NCBI RefSeq assembly: GCF_001570605.1
Contig: NZ_BBXG01000002.1
Coordinates: 639,678 to 703,677 of the forward strand
Origin: Herbidospora cretacea
GTDB taxonomy: Bacteria; Actinomycetota; Actinomycetes; Streptosporangiales; Streptosporangiaceae
DNA length: 64,000 nt
Direction: 5' to 3'
The notes beneath the pieces are model-generated. The model had not been told where the DNA came from and did no database searches. It saw only the letters and a program-made list of their open reading frames with translations. Made by a program: the position numbers and the translations under genes. This document shows, piece by piece, positions 32,768 through 41,608 of this stretch. The number at the start of each line of letters is the position of its first letter. Position 1 is the first letter of the stretch.

Positions 32768-34036
32768 TCACAACGACGGCGCGGGCAGCGTCGCGGGTAC
32801 TCCCGGGCGACGCAAAGTGGCGCAGAGTAGGGCGGTGGCGGCGGCGATGATCGTCGCGGCCACGAAGACGGGGGTGCCCGCGCTGCCGGGCAGGGCGGGC
32901 AGGGCCAGGAGCGCCAGGCCTACTCCGGCCGGGCCCGCGACGGCCTTGGCGGTGTAGACGAGGCCGTGGATCCCGTGGACGCGGTCCTCGCCGAAGTACT
33001 CCCGCACCAGCGCGGCGATGAGCGGATAGATGGCGCCTCCGCCCAGACCGGCGGGGACAGCGGCCACCACCGCGGCCGTGTCGGCGGCGGCCACCGCGGC
33101 CGCCGCGGCGAGCAGGCCCTGGGCCACTGCCAGCAGGGTCAGCGCCGCGGCGAGGACCCGCACCCGGCCGAAGCGTTCCGCCAGTGGGACCGCCGTCGAG
33201 CGGCCCAATCCGGTGAGGGTCAGCAGGACGGCCAGGGCGAGCCACAACGGCTCAGGGCCGAGGAAGGCCAGGGCGATCACGTCGAAGATCGCGACGGCGC
33301 CCGCGCCGACGAGGATCACGGTCAGCACCACCAGCGTGGGGGTGCGGGCGGCCTCGGCCAGGGAGAACTGTCGGGCGGCCCGGGGCTGCCGGTGCAGGAC
33401 CCGGCGGTCGAGGGCCCACGCGCGCGGGTCGATCTCCGGGGGCCACCAGTTGGCGGGGGGCGTGCGGAGGACCGCCGCGGCCCAGGCGATCGCGGCCAGG
33501 CCCAAACCGGCCATGACGGGCCATAAGCGCAGGTCGAGGACCAGTGGAATGGCGCTGCACGAATAAGCGCCGGTGACGAGGGCGACGCGCACCCCCGGCC
33601 GTTCGGGATGCCAGCGGGCGAGGGTCTCGGTGCAGGCGGCGTACACGAGCCCTGCTCCGGTGCCGCCCAGCAGGCCGTAGCCGATCAGCAGAGGACCGCT
33701 GGGGACGGCCAGCGACGGGATGGCGAGCGCGCACAGCAGGGCGCCGAGCCACAGGGCGACGCGGACGCCGACGACCCCGCGCGACAGAAGGCGGGTGGCG
33801 GGCAGCGCGACGGCGGCCTGGCACGTCAGCCAGACCGCCAGGGGGAGCAGAACCTCGGCGGCGGAGAGGCCGTGGGCACGGGCGATCGACGGGGCGACGG
33901 CGGCATAGCCGTATTGCATCGGGCCGACCGCCGCCATGGCGGCCATGGCGGGCCAGAGCATCGCTGACCTGGGACGACCGGTGAGCTCTGGGGCTGGTGG
34001 GCCCACGCGATAGAGACGCCCGCGCCAGTCTCTCAC
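32768..34036 (-). CDS. MFS transporter of the oxalate:formate antiporter (OFA) family
   Basis: A 12-helix major facilitator of about 422 residues. OFA-type features include [20 protein letters not shown] with WHPERPG after TM4, the central [18 protein letters not shown] loop between the halves, and [20 protein letters not shown] before TM11. OxlT-like proteins exchange oxalate for formate. The GTG at 34036 is preferred (AGGA 10 bases upstream); an ATG at 34054 lies inside the operator. The gene is divergent from the SucCD-like operon across two ATACGGTAT sites and is followed by the FCD regulator on the same strand, strongly linking it to oxalate metabolism. Confidence 0.85.
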   Translation of the reverse strand: MRDWRGRLYRVGPPAPELTGRPRSAMLWPAMAAMAAVGPMQYGYAAVAPSIARAHGLSAAEVLLPLAVWLTCQAAVALPATRLLSRGVVGVRVALWLGALLCALAIPSLAVPSGPLLIGYGLLGGTGAGLVYAACTETLARWHPERPGVRVALVTGAYSCSAIPLVLDLRLWPVMAGLGLAAIAWAAAVLRTPPANWWPPEIDPRAWALDRRVLHRQPRAARQFSLAEAARTPTLVVLTVILVGAGAVAIFDVIALAFLGPEPLWLALAVLLTLTGLGRSTAVPLAERFGRVRVLAAALTLLAVAQGLLAAAAAVAAADTAAVVAAVPAGLGGGAIYPLIAALVREYFGEDRVHGIHGLVYTAKAVAGPAGVGLALLALPALPGSAGTPVFVAATIIAAATALLCATLRRPGVPATLPAPSL

Positions 34037-34050
34037 TTCCAAAGTATCCT

Positions 34051-34070
34051 GCATACCGTATGGAATATCC
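34051..34070. promoter_or_regulatory. Putative operator, OFA transporter side
   Basis: GCATACCGTATGGAATATCC contains the complement of the 9-mer ATACGGTAT and overlaps the region just upstream of the transporter start on the minus strand. Confidence 0.65.
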
Positions 34071-34110
34071 CAGGACACCGACTCCTGTCGAGAGGCCTTT
34101 ACGAGGCTCG

Positions 34111-34132
34111 TTCCATACGGTATACCGTCTAC
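34111..34132. promoter_or_regulatory. Putative operator, SucCD-like operon side
   Basis: CCATACGGTATACCGTCTAC (34113-34132) contains ATACGGTAT overlapping a second palindrome GGTATACC, 23 bases ahead of the GTG at 34155. The spacing from the site at 34051 is about 60 bases, suited to paired dimers on a divergent promoter. Confidence 0.7.
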
Positions 34133-34154
34133 AAGATGCGTTGAGGGAGGCCCT

Positions 34155-35306
34155 GTGGACCTGTTCGAGCACCAGGCGAAGGAGCTGTTCGCGCGCTACG
34201 GCGTTCCCGTCCCCGAGGGGGCGGTGGCGGCGACGCCCGAGGAGGCGCGCGCCATAGCCGCCGAGCTGGCCGGGCCGGTCGTGGTCAAGGCCCAGGTGAA
34301 GACGGGCGGTCGCGGCAAGGCCGGCGGCATCAAGCCCGCTCCCGGCCCGGCCGCGGCGGAGGACGCCGCCCGCGCGATCCTCGGGATGGACATCAAGGGT
34401 CACCTGACCCGTAGTGTCCTGGTCGAGGTGGCCGACGTCCCGGCCGAGGAGTACTACGCGGCCTTCCTCGTCGACCGCGCGGCCGGGACCTTCCTGGCGA
34501 TGTGCTCGGCCTCGGGCGGCATGGAGATCGAGGAGCTGGCCGCCACCGATCCCGGCGCGCTGGTCAGGGTGCCGATCGATCCGCTGCGCGGGGTCGACCA
34601 CGAGACGGCGTCGTTCATCGTGACCGAGGCCGGGCTGCCCTCCGACGTCGCCGGTGAGGCGGCCGGCATCCTCGTCGGTTTATGGAAGGTGATGGCGGGC
34701 GAAGACGCCGTGCTGGTGGAGGTCAACCCGCTGGCCCGGACCGCCGACGGCCGCGTGCTCGCCCTCGACGGCAAGGTGACGCTCGATGAGAACGCCGGCT
34801 ATCGGCACGACCGGCCCGCCGAAGCGGCCACGGGCGGCGACGACCTGGAGAGCCGGGCCAAGGGCAAGGGGCTCAACTACGTCAAGCTCGACGGCTCCGT
34901 CGGCGTGATCGGCAACGGCGCGGGGCTCGTCATGAGCACCCTCGACGTCGTCGCGCAGGCCGGCGCCAGGCCCGCGAACTTCCTCGACATCGGCGGCGGC
35001 GCCTCCGCCCAGGTCATGGCCGACGGGCTCGGCGTCATCCTGTCCGACCCCGACGTGAAATCGGTGCTGGTCAACGTGTTCGGCGGGATCACCGCCTGCG
35101 ATGCGGTGGCCGACGGCATCGTGGCCGCCCTCGCCACCCTCGGCGAGCAGGGTGCGACCCACCCGATCGTGGTGCGGCTCGACGGCAACAACGCCGAGGC
35201 GGGCCGCCGGATCCTCGATCAGGCGGCACACCCCGCCGTCCGGCAGGTCCCGACCATGGACGGCGCCGCCGAAGAGGCGGCCAGGCTGGCCAACGCGGCC
35301 GCGTGA
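34155..35306 (+). CDS. ADP-forming CoA ligase beta subunit (SucC-like)
   Basis: A 383-residue SucC-like subunit. The ATP-grasp half has [20 protein letters not shown] and [18 protein letters not shown]; the C-terminal half has [16 protein letters not shown] and [17 protein letters not shown], which holds the phosphate/CoA region. The GTG at 34155 has GGGAGG upstream. It pairs with the SucD-like gene 13 bases downstream. Because it sits in a glyoxylate operon rather than beside TCA genes, and heads a unit with its own operator, it is probably a specialised ligase (malate, oxalate, glycolate or similar) instead of the housekeeping succinate enzyme. The substrate cannot be read from sequence. 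Confidence 0.9.
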   Translation: MDLFEHQAKELFARYGVPVPEGAVAATPEEARAIAAELAGPVVVKAQVKTGGRGKAGGIKPAPGPAAAEDAARAILGMDIKGHLTRSVLVEVADVPAEEYYAAFLVDRAAGTFLAMCSASGGMEIEELAATDPGALVRVPIDPLRGVDHETASFIVTEAGLPSDVAGEAAGILVGLWKVMAGEDAVLVEVNPLARTADGRVLALDGKVTLDENAGYRHDRPAEAATGGDDLESRAKGKGLNYVKLDGSVGVIGNGAGLVMSTLDVVAQAGARPANFLDIGGGASAQVMADGLGVILSDPDVKSVLVNVFGGITACDAVADGIVAALATLGEQGATHPIVVRLDGNNAEAGRRILDQAAHPAVRQVPTMDGAAEEAARLANAAA

Positions 35307-35319
35307 GGAGAACCCCAGA

Positions 35320-36189
35320 ATGTCGATCTTCCTGAGCAAGGACAGCCGTGTCGTCGTGCAGGGCATGACCGGCGCCGAGGGCGGCAGGCACACCGCCCGC
35401 ATGGTCGCGGCGGGCACCAATGTCGTGGCCGGGGTGACCCCGGGCAAAGGCGGCCAGGTCCACCAGGGCATCCCGGTGTTCTCGTCGGTCGCCGAGGCGA
35501 TGGACTCGACCGGCGCCGACGTCTCCGTGGTGTTCGTGCCGCCCCGGTTCACCAAGGGCGCGGTCCTGGAGGCGGTCGACGCCGGGATCGGGCTGTGTGT
35601 GGTGATCACCGAGGGCGTGCCCGTGCACGACAGTCTTGAGTTCCTGACCGTGGCCAGGCAGGGCACGACCCGGGTCATCGGGCCCAACTGCCCCGGGCTG
35701 ATCTCGCCCGGCGCCGCCAACGCGGGGATCATCCCGGCCGACATCACCGCTCCCGGGCGCATCGGCCTGGTGTCCAAATCGGGCACTCTCACCTATCAGC
35801 TGATGTACGAGCTCCGGGACATCGGGTTCTCCACAGCTGTGGGAATCGGCGGCGACCCCGTCATCGGCACCACCCACATCGACTGCCTCCGGGCGTTCCA
35901 GGACGATCCCGACACCGACGCCATCGTCATGATCGGCGAGATCGGCGGCGACGCCGAGGAACGGGCCGCCGCCTTCATCGAGAAACACGTCACCAAGCCG
36001 GTCGTCGCCTACGTCGCCGGGTTCACCGCGCCCGAGGGCAAGACCATGGGCCACGCGGGCGCGATCATCTCCGGATCGGCCGGCACCGCCCAGGCCAAGA
36101 AGGAGGCACTGGAGAAGGTCGGCGTCAGCGTCGGCCGCACGCCCAGCGAGACGGCCCGCCTGATGCGGGCGTTGCTGGAGGCGGCGTGA
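35320..36189 (+). CDS. ADP-forming CoA ligase alpha subunit (SucD-like)
   Basis: A 289-residue SucD-like subunit. It has the CoA-binding Rossmann region ([20 protein letters not shown]), the [16 protein letters not shown] loop, [11 protein letters not shown] and the phosphorylated-histidine loop [17 protein letters not shown]. The ATG at 35320 follows GAGGAG. The stop overlaps the hydroxypyruvate isomerase start (GTGA), so the ligase is cotranscribed with hyi, glxR, gcl and the aldehyde dehydrogenase. Together with the SucC-like protein it forms an alpha-beta ligase. Confidence 0.92.
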   Translation: MSIFLSKDSRVVVQGMTGAEGGRHTARMVAAGTNVVAGVTPGKGGQVHQGIPVFSSVAEAMDSTGADVSVVFVPPRFTKGAVLEAVDAGIGLCVVITEGVPVHDSLEFLTVARQGTTRVIGPNCPGLISPGAANAGIIPADITAPGRIGLVSKSGTLTYQLMYELRDIGFSTAVGIGGDPVIGTTHIDCLRAFQDDPDTDAIVMIGEIGGDAEERAAAFIEKHVTKPVVAYVAGFTAPEGKTMGHAGAIISGSAGTAQAKKEALEKVGVSVGRTPSETARLMRALLEAA

Positions 36190-36980
36190 ACGGGCTCCGG
36201 TTCGACGTCAACCTGTCGATCCTGTTCACCGAGCTGCCGCTGCTGGAGCGGTTCGAGGCGGCGGCCAAAGCGGGGTTCGACGCGGTCGAGCTGTGGTGGC
36301 CCTTCGACGGTCCGCAGCCGTCCGAGCCGGAGCTCGACCGGCTGCGGACGGCCATCGGCGACGCCGGGGTGCGGCTCGTCGGGCTCAATTTCGACGCCGG
36401 TGACATGGCCGGGGGCGACCGGGGGCTGGTCTCCTCGCCGGGCGGGTCGGCGCGGTTCCGGGCCAACGTCGAGGTCGCGGCGGGGCTGGCCGAGTCGCTC
36501 GGCTGCCGGCGGCTGAACGCGCTCTACGGCAACGCCGAGCCCGACGTGGCTCCGGAGGTCCATCGGGCGATCGCGGTGGAGAACCTGCTCCACGCCGCCG
36601 AGGTCGCCGACCAGGCGGGGGCGATGGTGCTGGTCGAGGCGCTCAACTCCCACGAGAGCCCCCGCTATCCGATCGTGTCGTCCGAGGAGGCGTTCCGGCT
36701 GCTCGACCAGGTCGGCGTGGCCAACGTCGGGTTCCTCGCCGACCTCTACCACCTTCACCGCATGGGAGAGGACGTCCTCGAACTGATCGACCGCCGGTGG
36801 GAGCGGTTCGGTCACGTGCAGATCGCCGACGATCCGGGGCGGGGGCAGCCGGGCACCGGCTCGATGCCCTATGACCGCGTCTTCGAGCGGCTGGCCGCCA
36901 CCGGCTACGACGGTCACGTGGGCCTGGAATACCGTCCGGTCGGCCCGAGCGCCGACAGCTTCGCCTGGAGGAACGGATGA
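36186..36980 (+). CDS. hyi: Hydroxypyruvate isomerase
   Basis: A 264-residue TIM-barrel isomerase interconverting hydroxypyruvate and tartronate semialdehyde. Family features include the N-terminal [20 protein letters not shown], the acidic metal/substrate residues in [16 protein letters not shown] and [27 protein letters not shown] and the final Glu in VGLEYRP. The GTG start overlaps the SucD-like stop, and its own stop overlaps the glxR start (ATGA). Its place between the CoA ligase and the glyoxylate carboligase is the usual one for a glyoxylate assimilation operon. Confidence 0.92.
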   Translation: MNGLRFDVNLSILFTELPLLERFEAAAKAGFDAVELWWPFDGPQPSEPELDRLRTAIGDAGVRLVGLNFDAGDMAGGDRGLVSSPGGSARFRANVEVAAGLAESLGCRRLNALYGNAEPDVAPEVHRAIAVENLLHAAEVADQAGAMVLVEALNSHESPRYPIVSSEEAFRLLDQVGVANVGFLADLYHLHRMGEDVLELIDRRWERFGHVQIADDPGRGQPGTGSMPYDRVFERLAATGYDGHVGLEYRPVGPSADSFAWRNG

Positions 36981-37846
36981 ACATCGGCTTCATCGGGCTC
37001 GGCATCATGGGCACGCCCATGGCCGCCAACCTCGTCCGGGCCGGGCACACCGTGGTCGGCCACGACGTCAGCGCCGCCCGGCTCGACGAACTGGCCGAGC
37101 TCGGCGGCAAGGCTGCGGCGAGCCTGGGCGAGGCGGTCGCGCAGGCCCACGTGGTGATCACCATGCTGCCCGACTCGCCGCAGGTCGAAGAGGTGGTCTT
37201 CGGCGAGGGCGGCGTCCTCGACCACGCCCCGGCCGGGCTGCTCCTCATCGACATGAGCACGATCAAGCCCGAGACGTCCCGGCGGGTGGCGCAGGCGGCG
37301 GCGGTGAAGGGCGTCCACGCCATCGACGCGCCGGTCAGCGGCGGGGAGAAGGGCGCCATCGACGGCACGTTATCGATCATGATCGGCGGGCGGGCCGAAG
37401 ACGTCGAGTCGGCCCGGGAGATCCTCCGGGTGCTCGGCACCACGATCGTCCACGTCGGGCCCGCCGGGGCGGGGCAGACCGTCAAGGCGGCCAACCAGCT
37501 CGTCGTCGGCGGCACCTATGCCCTGATCGCCGAGGCGATCGTGCTGCTGGAGGCGTCCGGGGTCGACCCGAAGGGGGGCCTCGACGTGCTCGCGGGAGGT
37601 CTGGCCGGGTCGCGGATCCTGGAGCTCAAGCGCCATTCCATGGTCGAGCGCAACTTCCAGCCGGGCTTCCGCGTCGACCTGCACCACAAGGACATGGGCA
37701 TCGCCACCGCCGCCGCCCGCGAGGCCGGGATCGCGCTCCCCATGACCGCCCTGGTCGCCCAGCTCATCGCGGCGGCCAAGGCCCAGGGCCACGGCTCCCT
37801 CGACCACTCCGCCCTGCTGAAAGTGATCGAAAGGATCAATTCGTGA
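36977..37846 (+). CDS. glxR: 2-hydroxy-3-oxopropionate (tartronate semialdehyde) reductase
   Basis: A 289-residue beta-hydroxyacid dehydrogenase reducing tartronate semialdehyde to D-glycerate. It has the NAD(P)-binding [20 protein letters not shown], the substrate motif DAPVSGGEKGAIDGTLSIMI and the catalytic Lys in GAGQTVKAANQLVVGGTYAL. The ATG overlaps the hyi stop and its stop overlaps the gcl GTG start, so translation is coupled through the operon. garR and glxR proteins cannot be separated by eye; the glyoxylate context favours glxR. Confidence 0.93.
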   Translation: MNIGFIGLGIMGTPMAANLVRAGHTVVGHDVSAARLDELAELGGKAAASLGEAVAQAHVVITMLPDSPQVEEVVFGEGGVLDHAPAGLLLIDMSTIKPETSRRVAQAAAVKGVHAIDAPVSGGEKGAIDGTLSIMIGGRAEDVESAREILRVLGTTIVHVGPAGAGQTVKAANQLVVGGTYALIAEAIVLLEASGVDPKGGLDVLAGGLAGSRILELKRHSMVERNFQPGFRVDLHHKDMGIATAAAREAGIALPMTALVAQLIAAAKAQGHGSLDHSALLKVIERINS

Positions 37847-39567
37847 AGCGGATCCCCTGCATGGAGGCGGCGGTCGCGGTGATGGAGAGCGAAGGCGTCG
37901 ACACCGTCTTCGGCATCCCCGGCGCGGCGATCCTGCCGCTCTACGCGGCTCTGCAGCACAGCTCGATCAGGCACATCACCGTCCGCCACGAAGAGGGCGG
38001 CACCCACGCCGCCGACGGCTGGGCCCGCGTCACCGGGAACGTCGGCGTCTGCATCGGCACCTCCGGGCCGGCCGGCACCAACATGATCACCGGGCTCTAC
38101 ACGGCGATGGCCGACTCGATCCCGATGATCTGCATCACCGGCCAGGCCCAGAAGGGCAAGCTCCACCAGGAGTCGTTCCAGGCGGTCGACATCGTCGAGA
38201 TCGCCAAGCCGGTGACCAAGTGGGCGGTGCAGCTCAAGGAGCCCGCGCAGGCCGCCTGGGTCTTCCGCGAGGCGTTCCGCGTCGCCCGGTCGGGGCGGCC
38301 GGGGCCGGTGCTCATCGACCTGCCGATCGACGTCCAGCGCGGGACCTGCCTCTACGACCCCGAGCTCGACGCGCCGCTGCCGGTCGACGTGCCGCAGCCC
38401 CTGCCGAAGGCCGTCGCGGCGGCGGTCGACATGCTGTCGGCCGCCGAGCGCCCGCTGATCCTGGCGGGCGGCGGCGTCGTCATCGCCGACGCCTCGACCG
38501 AGCTGCGGGAACTGGCCGAACACCTCCAGGTGCCGGTGCAGGTCACGCTGATGGGCAAAGGCGCGTTCCCCGAAGACCATCCGCTGTTCGCCGGCATGGC
38601 GGGCATCCAGACCCAGACCCGGTGGGGCAACGCGGCGTTCCTCGAAAGCGACCTGGTCCTGGCCGTCGGCGCGCGCTTCGGCGACCGGCACACCGGCGAC
38701 CTCGACGTCTACCGCAAGGGCCGCCAGTTCATCCACGTCGACATCGAGCCGACCCAGATCGGCCGGGTCTTCGAGCCCGACCTCGGGGTCGTCGGGCACG
38801 CCCGGCCGACGCTGGCGGCGCTGGCCGCCGAGGCGCGCGGTCGCGGCCCGGCCAGGCGCGCGTCGGGGTGGGCCCACCGGGTCGGCGAACTGCGGCGCAC
38901 GCTGCCGCGCCGCGACGACTTCGACGACGTGCCGATCAAGCCGCCGCGCGTCTACCGCGAGATCAACGAGTTCTACGGCCCCGACACGACCTTCGTGACC
39001 GCCATCGGGCTCTACCAGATCTGGTCGGGCCAGTTCCAGAAGACCTATCTGCCGCGGCGCTACCTCGTCTGCGGCCAGGCCGGGCCGCTGGGCTGGGAGG
39101 TGCCGGCGGCGATGGGGGTGAAGTGCGCCTATCCCGAGCGTGAGGTCGTGGTGGTCGTCGGCGACTACTCCTTCCAGTTCCTGATGGAGGAGGTCGCGGT
39201 CGCCGCGCAATACCAGATCCCGTTCGTCATCGTCATGGTCAACAACGAGTGCCTGGGGCTGATCCGGCAGGCCGAGATCCCCTACGACATGAACTTCGCC
39301 GTCGACCTCCACTACGGCGAAGGCGGCATCGACCACGTCAAGGCCATGGAGGCCTTCGGCTGCCCGGCCCGCCGGGTCGAGGAGCCCGGCGACATCCGGC
39401 CCGCCCTCGAATGGGCCACCGCCGAGGCCCACCGGTCACGGCTCCCGGTGCTGGTCGAGGTCATGGTCGAACGCGAGGCCAACGCCGCCATGGGTCCGTC
39501 GCTCGACGCCATCAAGGAGTTCGAGCCGCTGCCCGTGCTGGCCGACGACATCGACTGGTCCGACTGA
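37843..39567 (+). CDS. gcl: Glyoxylate carboligase-like ThDP enzyme with Glu in place of the signature Val
   Basis: A 574-residue ThDP enzyme with strong resemblance to E. coli Gcl: FGIPGAAILPLYAAL, VCIGTSGPAGTNMITGLY, ITGQAQKGKLHQESFQAVDI, FIHVDIEPTQIGRVFEPDLG, CGQAGPLGWEVPAA, GDYSFQFLMEEVAVAAQYQI and NNECLGLIRQ. Gcl condenses two glyoxylates to tartronate semialdehyde and CO2. In E. coli Gcl the usual catalytic Glu is replaced by Val51 (RHVEG); here the aligned residue is Glu50 (RHEEG). The GTG at 37843 has AAAGGA upstream and overlaps the glxR stop. Operon position with hyi and glxR supports the carboligase function despite the substitution. Confidence 0.85.
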   Translation: MKRIPCMEAAVAVMESEGVDTVFGIPGAAILPLYAALQHSSIRHITVRHEEGGTHAADGWARVTGNVGVCIGTSGPAGTNMITGLYTAMADSIPMICITGQAQKGKLHQESFQAVDIVEIAKPVTKWAVQLKEPAQAAWVFREAFRVARSGRPGPVLIDLPIDVQRGTCLYDPELDAPLPVDVPQPLPKAVAAAVDMLSAAERPLILAGGGVVIADASTELRELAEHLQVPVQVTLMGKGAFPEDHPLFAGMAGIQTQTRWGNAAFLESDLVLAVGARFGDRHTGDLDVYRKGRQFIHVDIEPTQIGRVFEPDLGVVGHARPTLAALAAEARGRGPARRASGWAHRVGELRRTLPRRDDFDDVPIKPPRVYREINEFYGPDTTFVTAIGLYQIWSGQFQKTYLPRRYLVCGQAGPLGWEVPAAMGVKCAYPEREVVVVVGDYSFQFLMEEVAVAAQYQIPFVIVMVNNECLGLIRQAEIPYDMNFAVDLHYGEGGIDHVKAMEAFGCPARRVEEPGDIRPALEWATAEAHRSRLPVLVEVMVEREANAAMGPSLDAIKEFEPLPVLADDIDWSD

Positions 39568-39579
39568 GGAGACGACGAC

Positions 39580-39621
39580 ATGCCGCCCACGCTCCAGCCC
39601 GGCGCCCGCCGGTCCGACTGA
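39580..39621 (+). other. Thirteen-codon duplicate of the aldehyde dehydrogenase start
   Basis: An ATG at 39580 with GGAGACGAC upstream opens MPPTLQPGARRSD and stops. The aldehyde dehydrogenase itself begins 55 bases later as MPLMLKPGTAWSD, also after GAGGACGAC. The two segments, including their leaders and the GTCCGACTGAG that precedes each, look like a tandem duplication. It may be a scar or a leader peptide. Confidence 0.6.
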
Positions 39622-39634
39622 GAGGACGACAGCC

Positions 39635-41173
39635 ATGCCGCTCATGCTCAAGCCGGGCACGGCCTGGTCCGACGCCTACGGCCGCTGTGTCGAGACCGCC
39701 CCCGAGGCGTTCAACGACGACCGCGTCCTCAACCACTGGGGAGGCATCTGGCACCGCGACGGGCGCACCACCCCCGCCGTCACCCCCGTCGACGGCACGT
39801 CCATCGCCGGTCCGCCCCGACTCGACCGGTCGGCGGCGGCGCGGGCCGTCCACGCGGCGGTCGACGAACACCGGCGCTGGCGGCACACCCCCGTGGCCGA
39901 GCGCGCCGCGCGGGTGTCGGCCGCGCTCGACGCGATGGAGGCCCACCGCGACCTGCTGGCGCTGCTGCTGGTCTGGGAGATCGGCAAACCTTGGAAGCTC
40001 GCGACCGCCGACGTCGACCGCTGCATCGAGGGCGTGCGCTGGTATGCCGGTGAGATCGCCCGGATGACCGACGGCCGCGTCCCCCTGGCCGGTCCGGTCT
40101 CCAACATCGCGAGCTGGAACTATCCGATGAGCGTGCTCATGCACGCCATGCTGGTCCAGGTCCTGGCGGGCAACGGGGCCATCGCCAAGACCCCGACCGA
40201 CGGCGGCCTGTCCTGCCTGACCCTGGCGACCGCGCTCGCCGCCCGCGAGGGTCTTCCGCTGACCCTCGTGTCGGGGAGCGGGGCGGAGCTGTCGCGGGTG
40301 CTGGTGCGCGGCCAGGAGATCGGCTGCGTGTCCTTCGTCGGCGGGCGCGACACCGGCGGCCAGGTGGCCACCTCGCTCGCCGACCTCGGGCGGCGGCACA
40401 TCCTCGAACAGGAGGGCCTCAACTGCTGGGGGGTCTGGGACTACAGCGACTGGGCCACCCTGACCGGGCAGATCCGCAAGACCTACGACTACGCCAAACA
40501 GCGCTGCACGGCCTACCCGCGGTTCGTCGTGCAGCGGTCAGCGTTCGGCGAGTTCCTGGCCGCCTATCTGCCGGCGGTCCAGGGCGTCCGGTTCGGGCAC
40601 CCTCTCGCGGTGGAGTCGGCCGGCGATCCGCTGCCGGAGCTCGACTTCGGCCCACTGATCAACAACGCGAAGGTGAAAGACCTGACCGACCAGGTCGACG
40701 AGGCGGTGTCCAAGGGCGGCGTGCCACTGTTCCGGGGAGCGCTGGATGACGGGCGATTCCTGCCCGGGCAGGACATCTCGGCCTACATGGCCCCGGTGGC
40801 GATCCTCACGCCGCCCCGCTCGTCGCCGCTGTTCCACGCCGAACCGTTCGGGCCCGTCGACACGGTGGTGCTCGTCGACACCGAGGCCGAACTGCTGGCC
40901 GCGATGAACGCCAGCAACGGGGCACTGGTGGCGACCATCTCGTGCGACGACACCCGGACCGCCGCCCGGCTGGCCGGCGAGGTGCGGGCCTTCAAGGTCG
41001 GGCACAACGCGCCTCGGTCGCGGGGGGACAGAGAGGAGCTGTTCGGCGGGTTCGGCGGGTCGTGGCGGGGGGCGTTCGTGGGCGGTGAACTGCTGGTCCG
41101 CGCGGTGACACAAGGGCCGGCGGACGAACGACTGCCGGGGAACTTCGGGAACCAGACCCTCTTACCGGCGTAA
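39635..41173 (+). CDS. Aldehyde dehydrogenase family protein
   Basis: A 512-residue NAD(P)-dependent aldehyde dehydrogenase. The cofactor region SNIASWNYPMSVLMHAMLVQ and LAGNGAIAKTPTDGGLS is intact, and the catalytic Cys lies in YAKQRCTAYPRFVV. The general-base segment reads LEQEGLNCWG in place of the usual LELGGK, so this is a divergent member. As last gene of the glyoxylate operon it could oxidise glyoxylate, glycolaldehyde or tartronate semialdehyde, or act in a CoA-dependent way; the sequence does not decide. The ATG at 39635 has GAGGACGACAGCC ahead of it. A hairpin at 41178-41227 follows. Confidence 0.85.
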   Translation: MPLMLKPGTAWSDAYGRCVETAPEAFNDDRVLNHWGGIWHRDGRTTPAVTPVDGTSIAGPPRLDRSAAARAVHAAVDEHRRWRHTPVAERAARVSAALDAMEAHRDLLALLLVWEIGKPWKLATADVDRCIEGVRWYAGEIARMTDGRVPLAGPVSNIASWNYPMSVLMHAMLVQVLAGNGAIAKTPTDGGLSCLTLATALAAREGLPLTLVSGSGAELSRVLVRGQEIGCVSFVGGRDTGGQVATSLADLGRRHILEQEGLNCWGVWDYSDWATLTGQIRKTYDYAKQRCTAYPRFVVQRSAFGEFLAAYLPAVQGVRFGHPLAVESAGDPLPELDFGPLINNAKVKDLTDQVDEAVSKGGVPLFRGALDDGRFLPGQDISAYMAPVAILTPPRSSPLFHAEPFGPVDTVVLVDTEAELLAAMNASNGALVATISCDDTRTAARLAGEVRAFKVGHNAPRSRGDREELFGGFGGSWRGAFVGGELLVRAVTQGPADERLPGNFGNQTLLPA

Positions 41174-41177
41174 GAGC

Positions 41178-41227
41178 CGCGGCCTGGCGGCGTCCAACGG
41201 CTCGGGCCGACCCACTGCCAGGCCGCG
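41178..41227 (+). terminator. Long-loop hairpin after the glyoxylate operon
   Basis: CGCGGCCTGGC at 41178-41188 pairs perfectly with GCCAGGCCGCG at 41217-41227, with a 28-base loop, directly after the aldehyde dehydrogenase stop. The rest of the gap to 41608 holds no gene I can support. Confidence 0.45.
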
Positions 41228-41608
41228 CCACGCGCTTCTCGGCAATGCCCAGCTCTTGGTGAACGCCGGGTCCAGCGCGCGGCGCTTCACGGGTGCTTCG
41301 TCCTCGGCCACCGCTTCGCTGGGGGTGGTCCGTGCGCAGGCCTCGTGCGGCTCGCCGCCCGATTTCAAACGCTTCTCCGTTACGGCTCCGCCTGATCTGC
41401 GCCTCCCGCCGCTCGGGGCGCGGCCAGTGGGCGGCGGCAACCGGCCGTTTCGGTTCGCGCCGTTTCGAGCCATGAGGGGGCACATCTTTTGGATCTGTCG
41501 AGGGGCCCGGCGAACAGGGGCGTGGATCCGCCCCTGGTTCGCTCCGCTGAAGGTCGGCTCAAGTGGTTCTTGGCGCTTGAGCTTCCTTGGCTCATCTGAG
41601 TTGGCTGG

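Noticed and set aside
41162..41485. Minus-strand frame of 107 codons after the aldehyde dehydrogenase
   Set aside because: No ribosome-binding site, no domain, atypical codon use, and it runs through the terminator hairpin.
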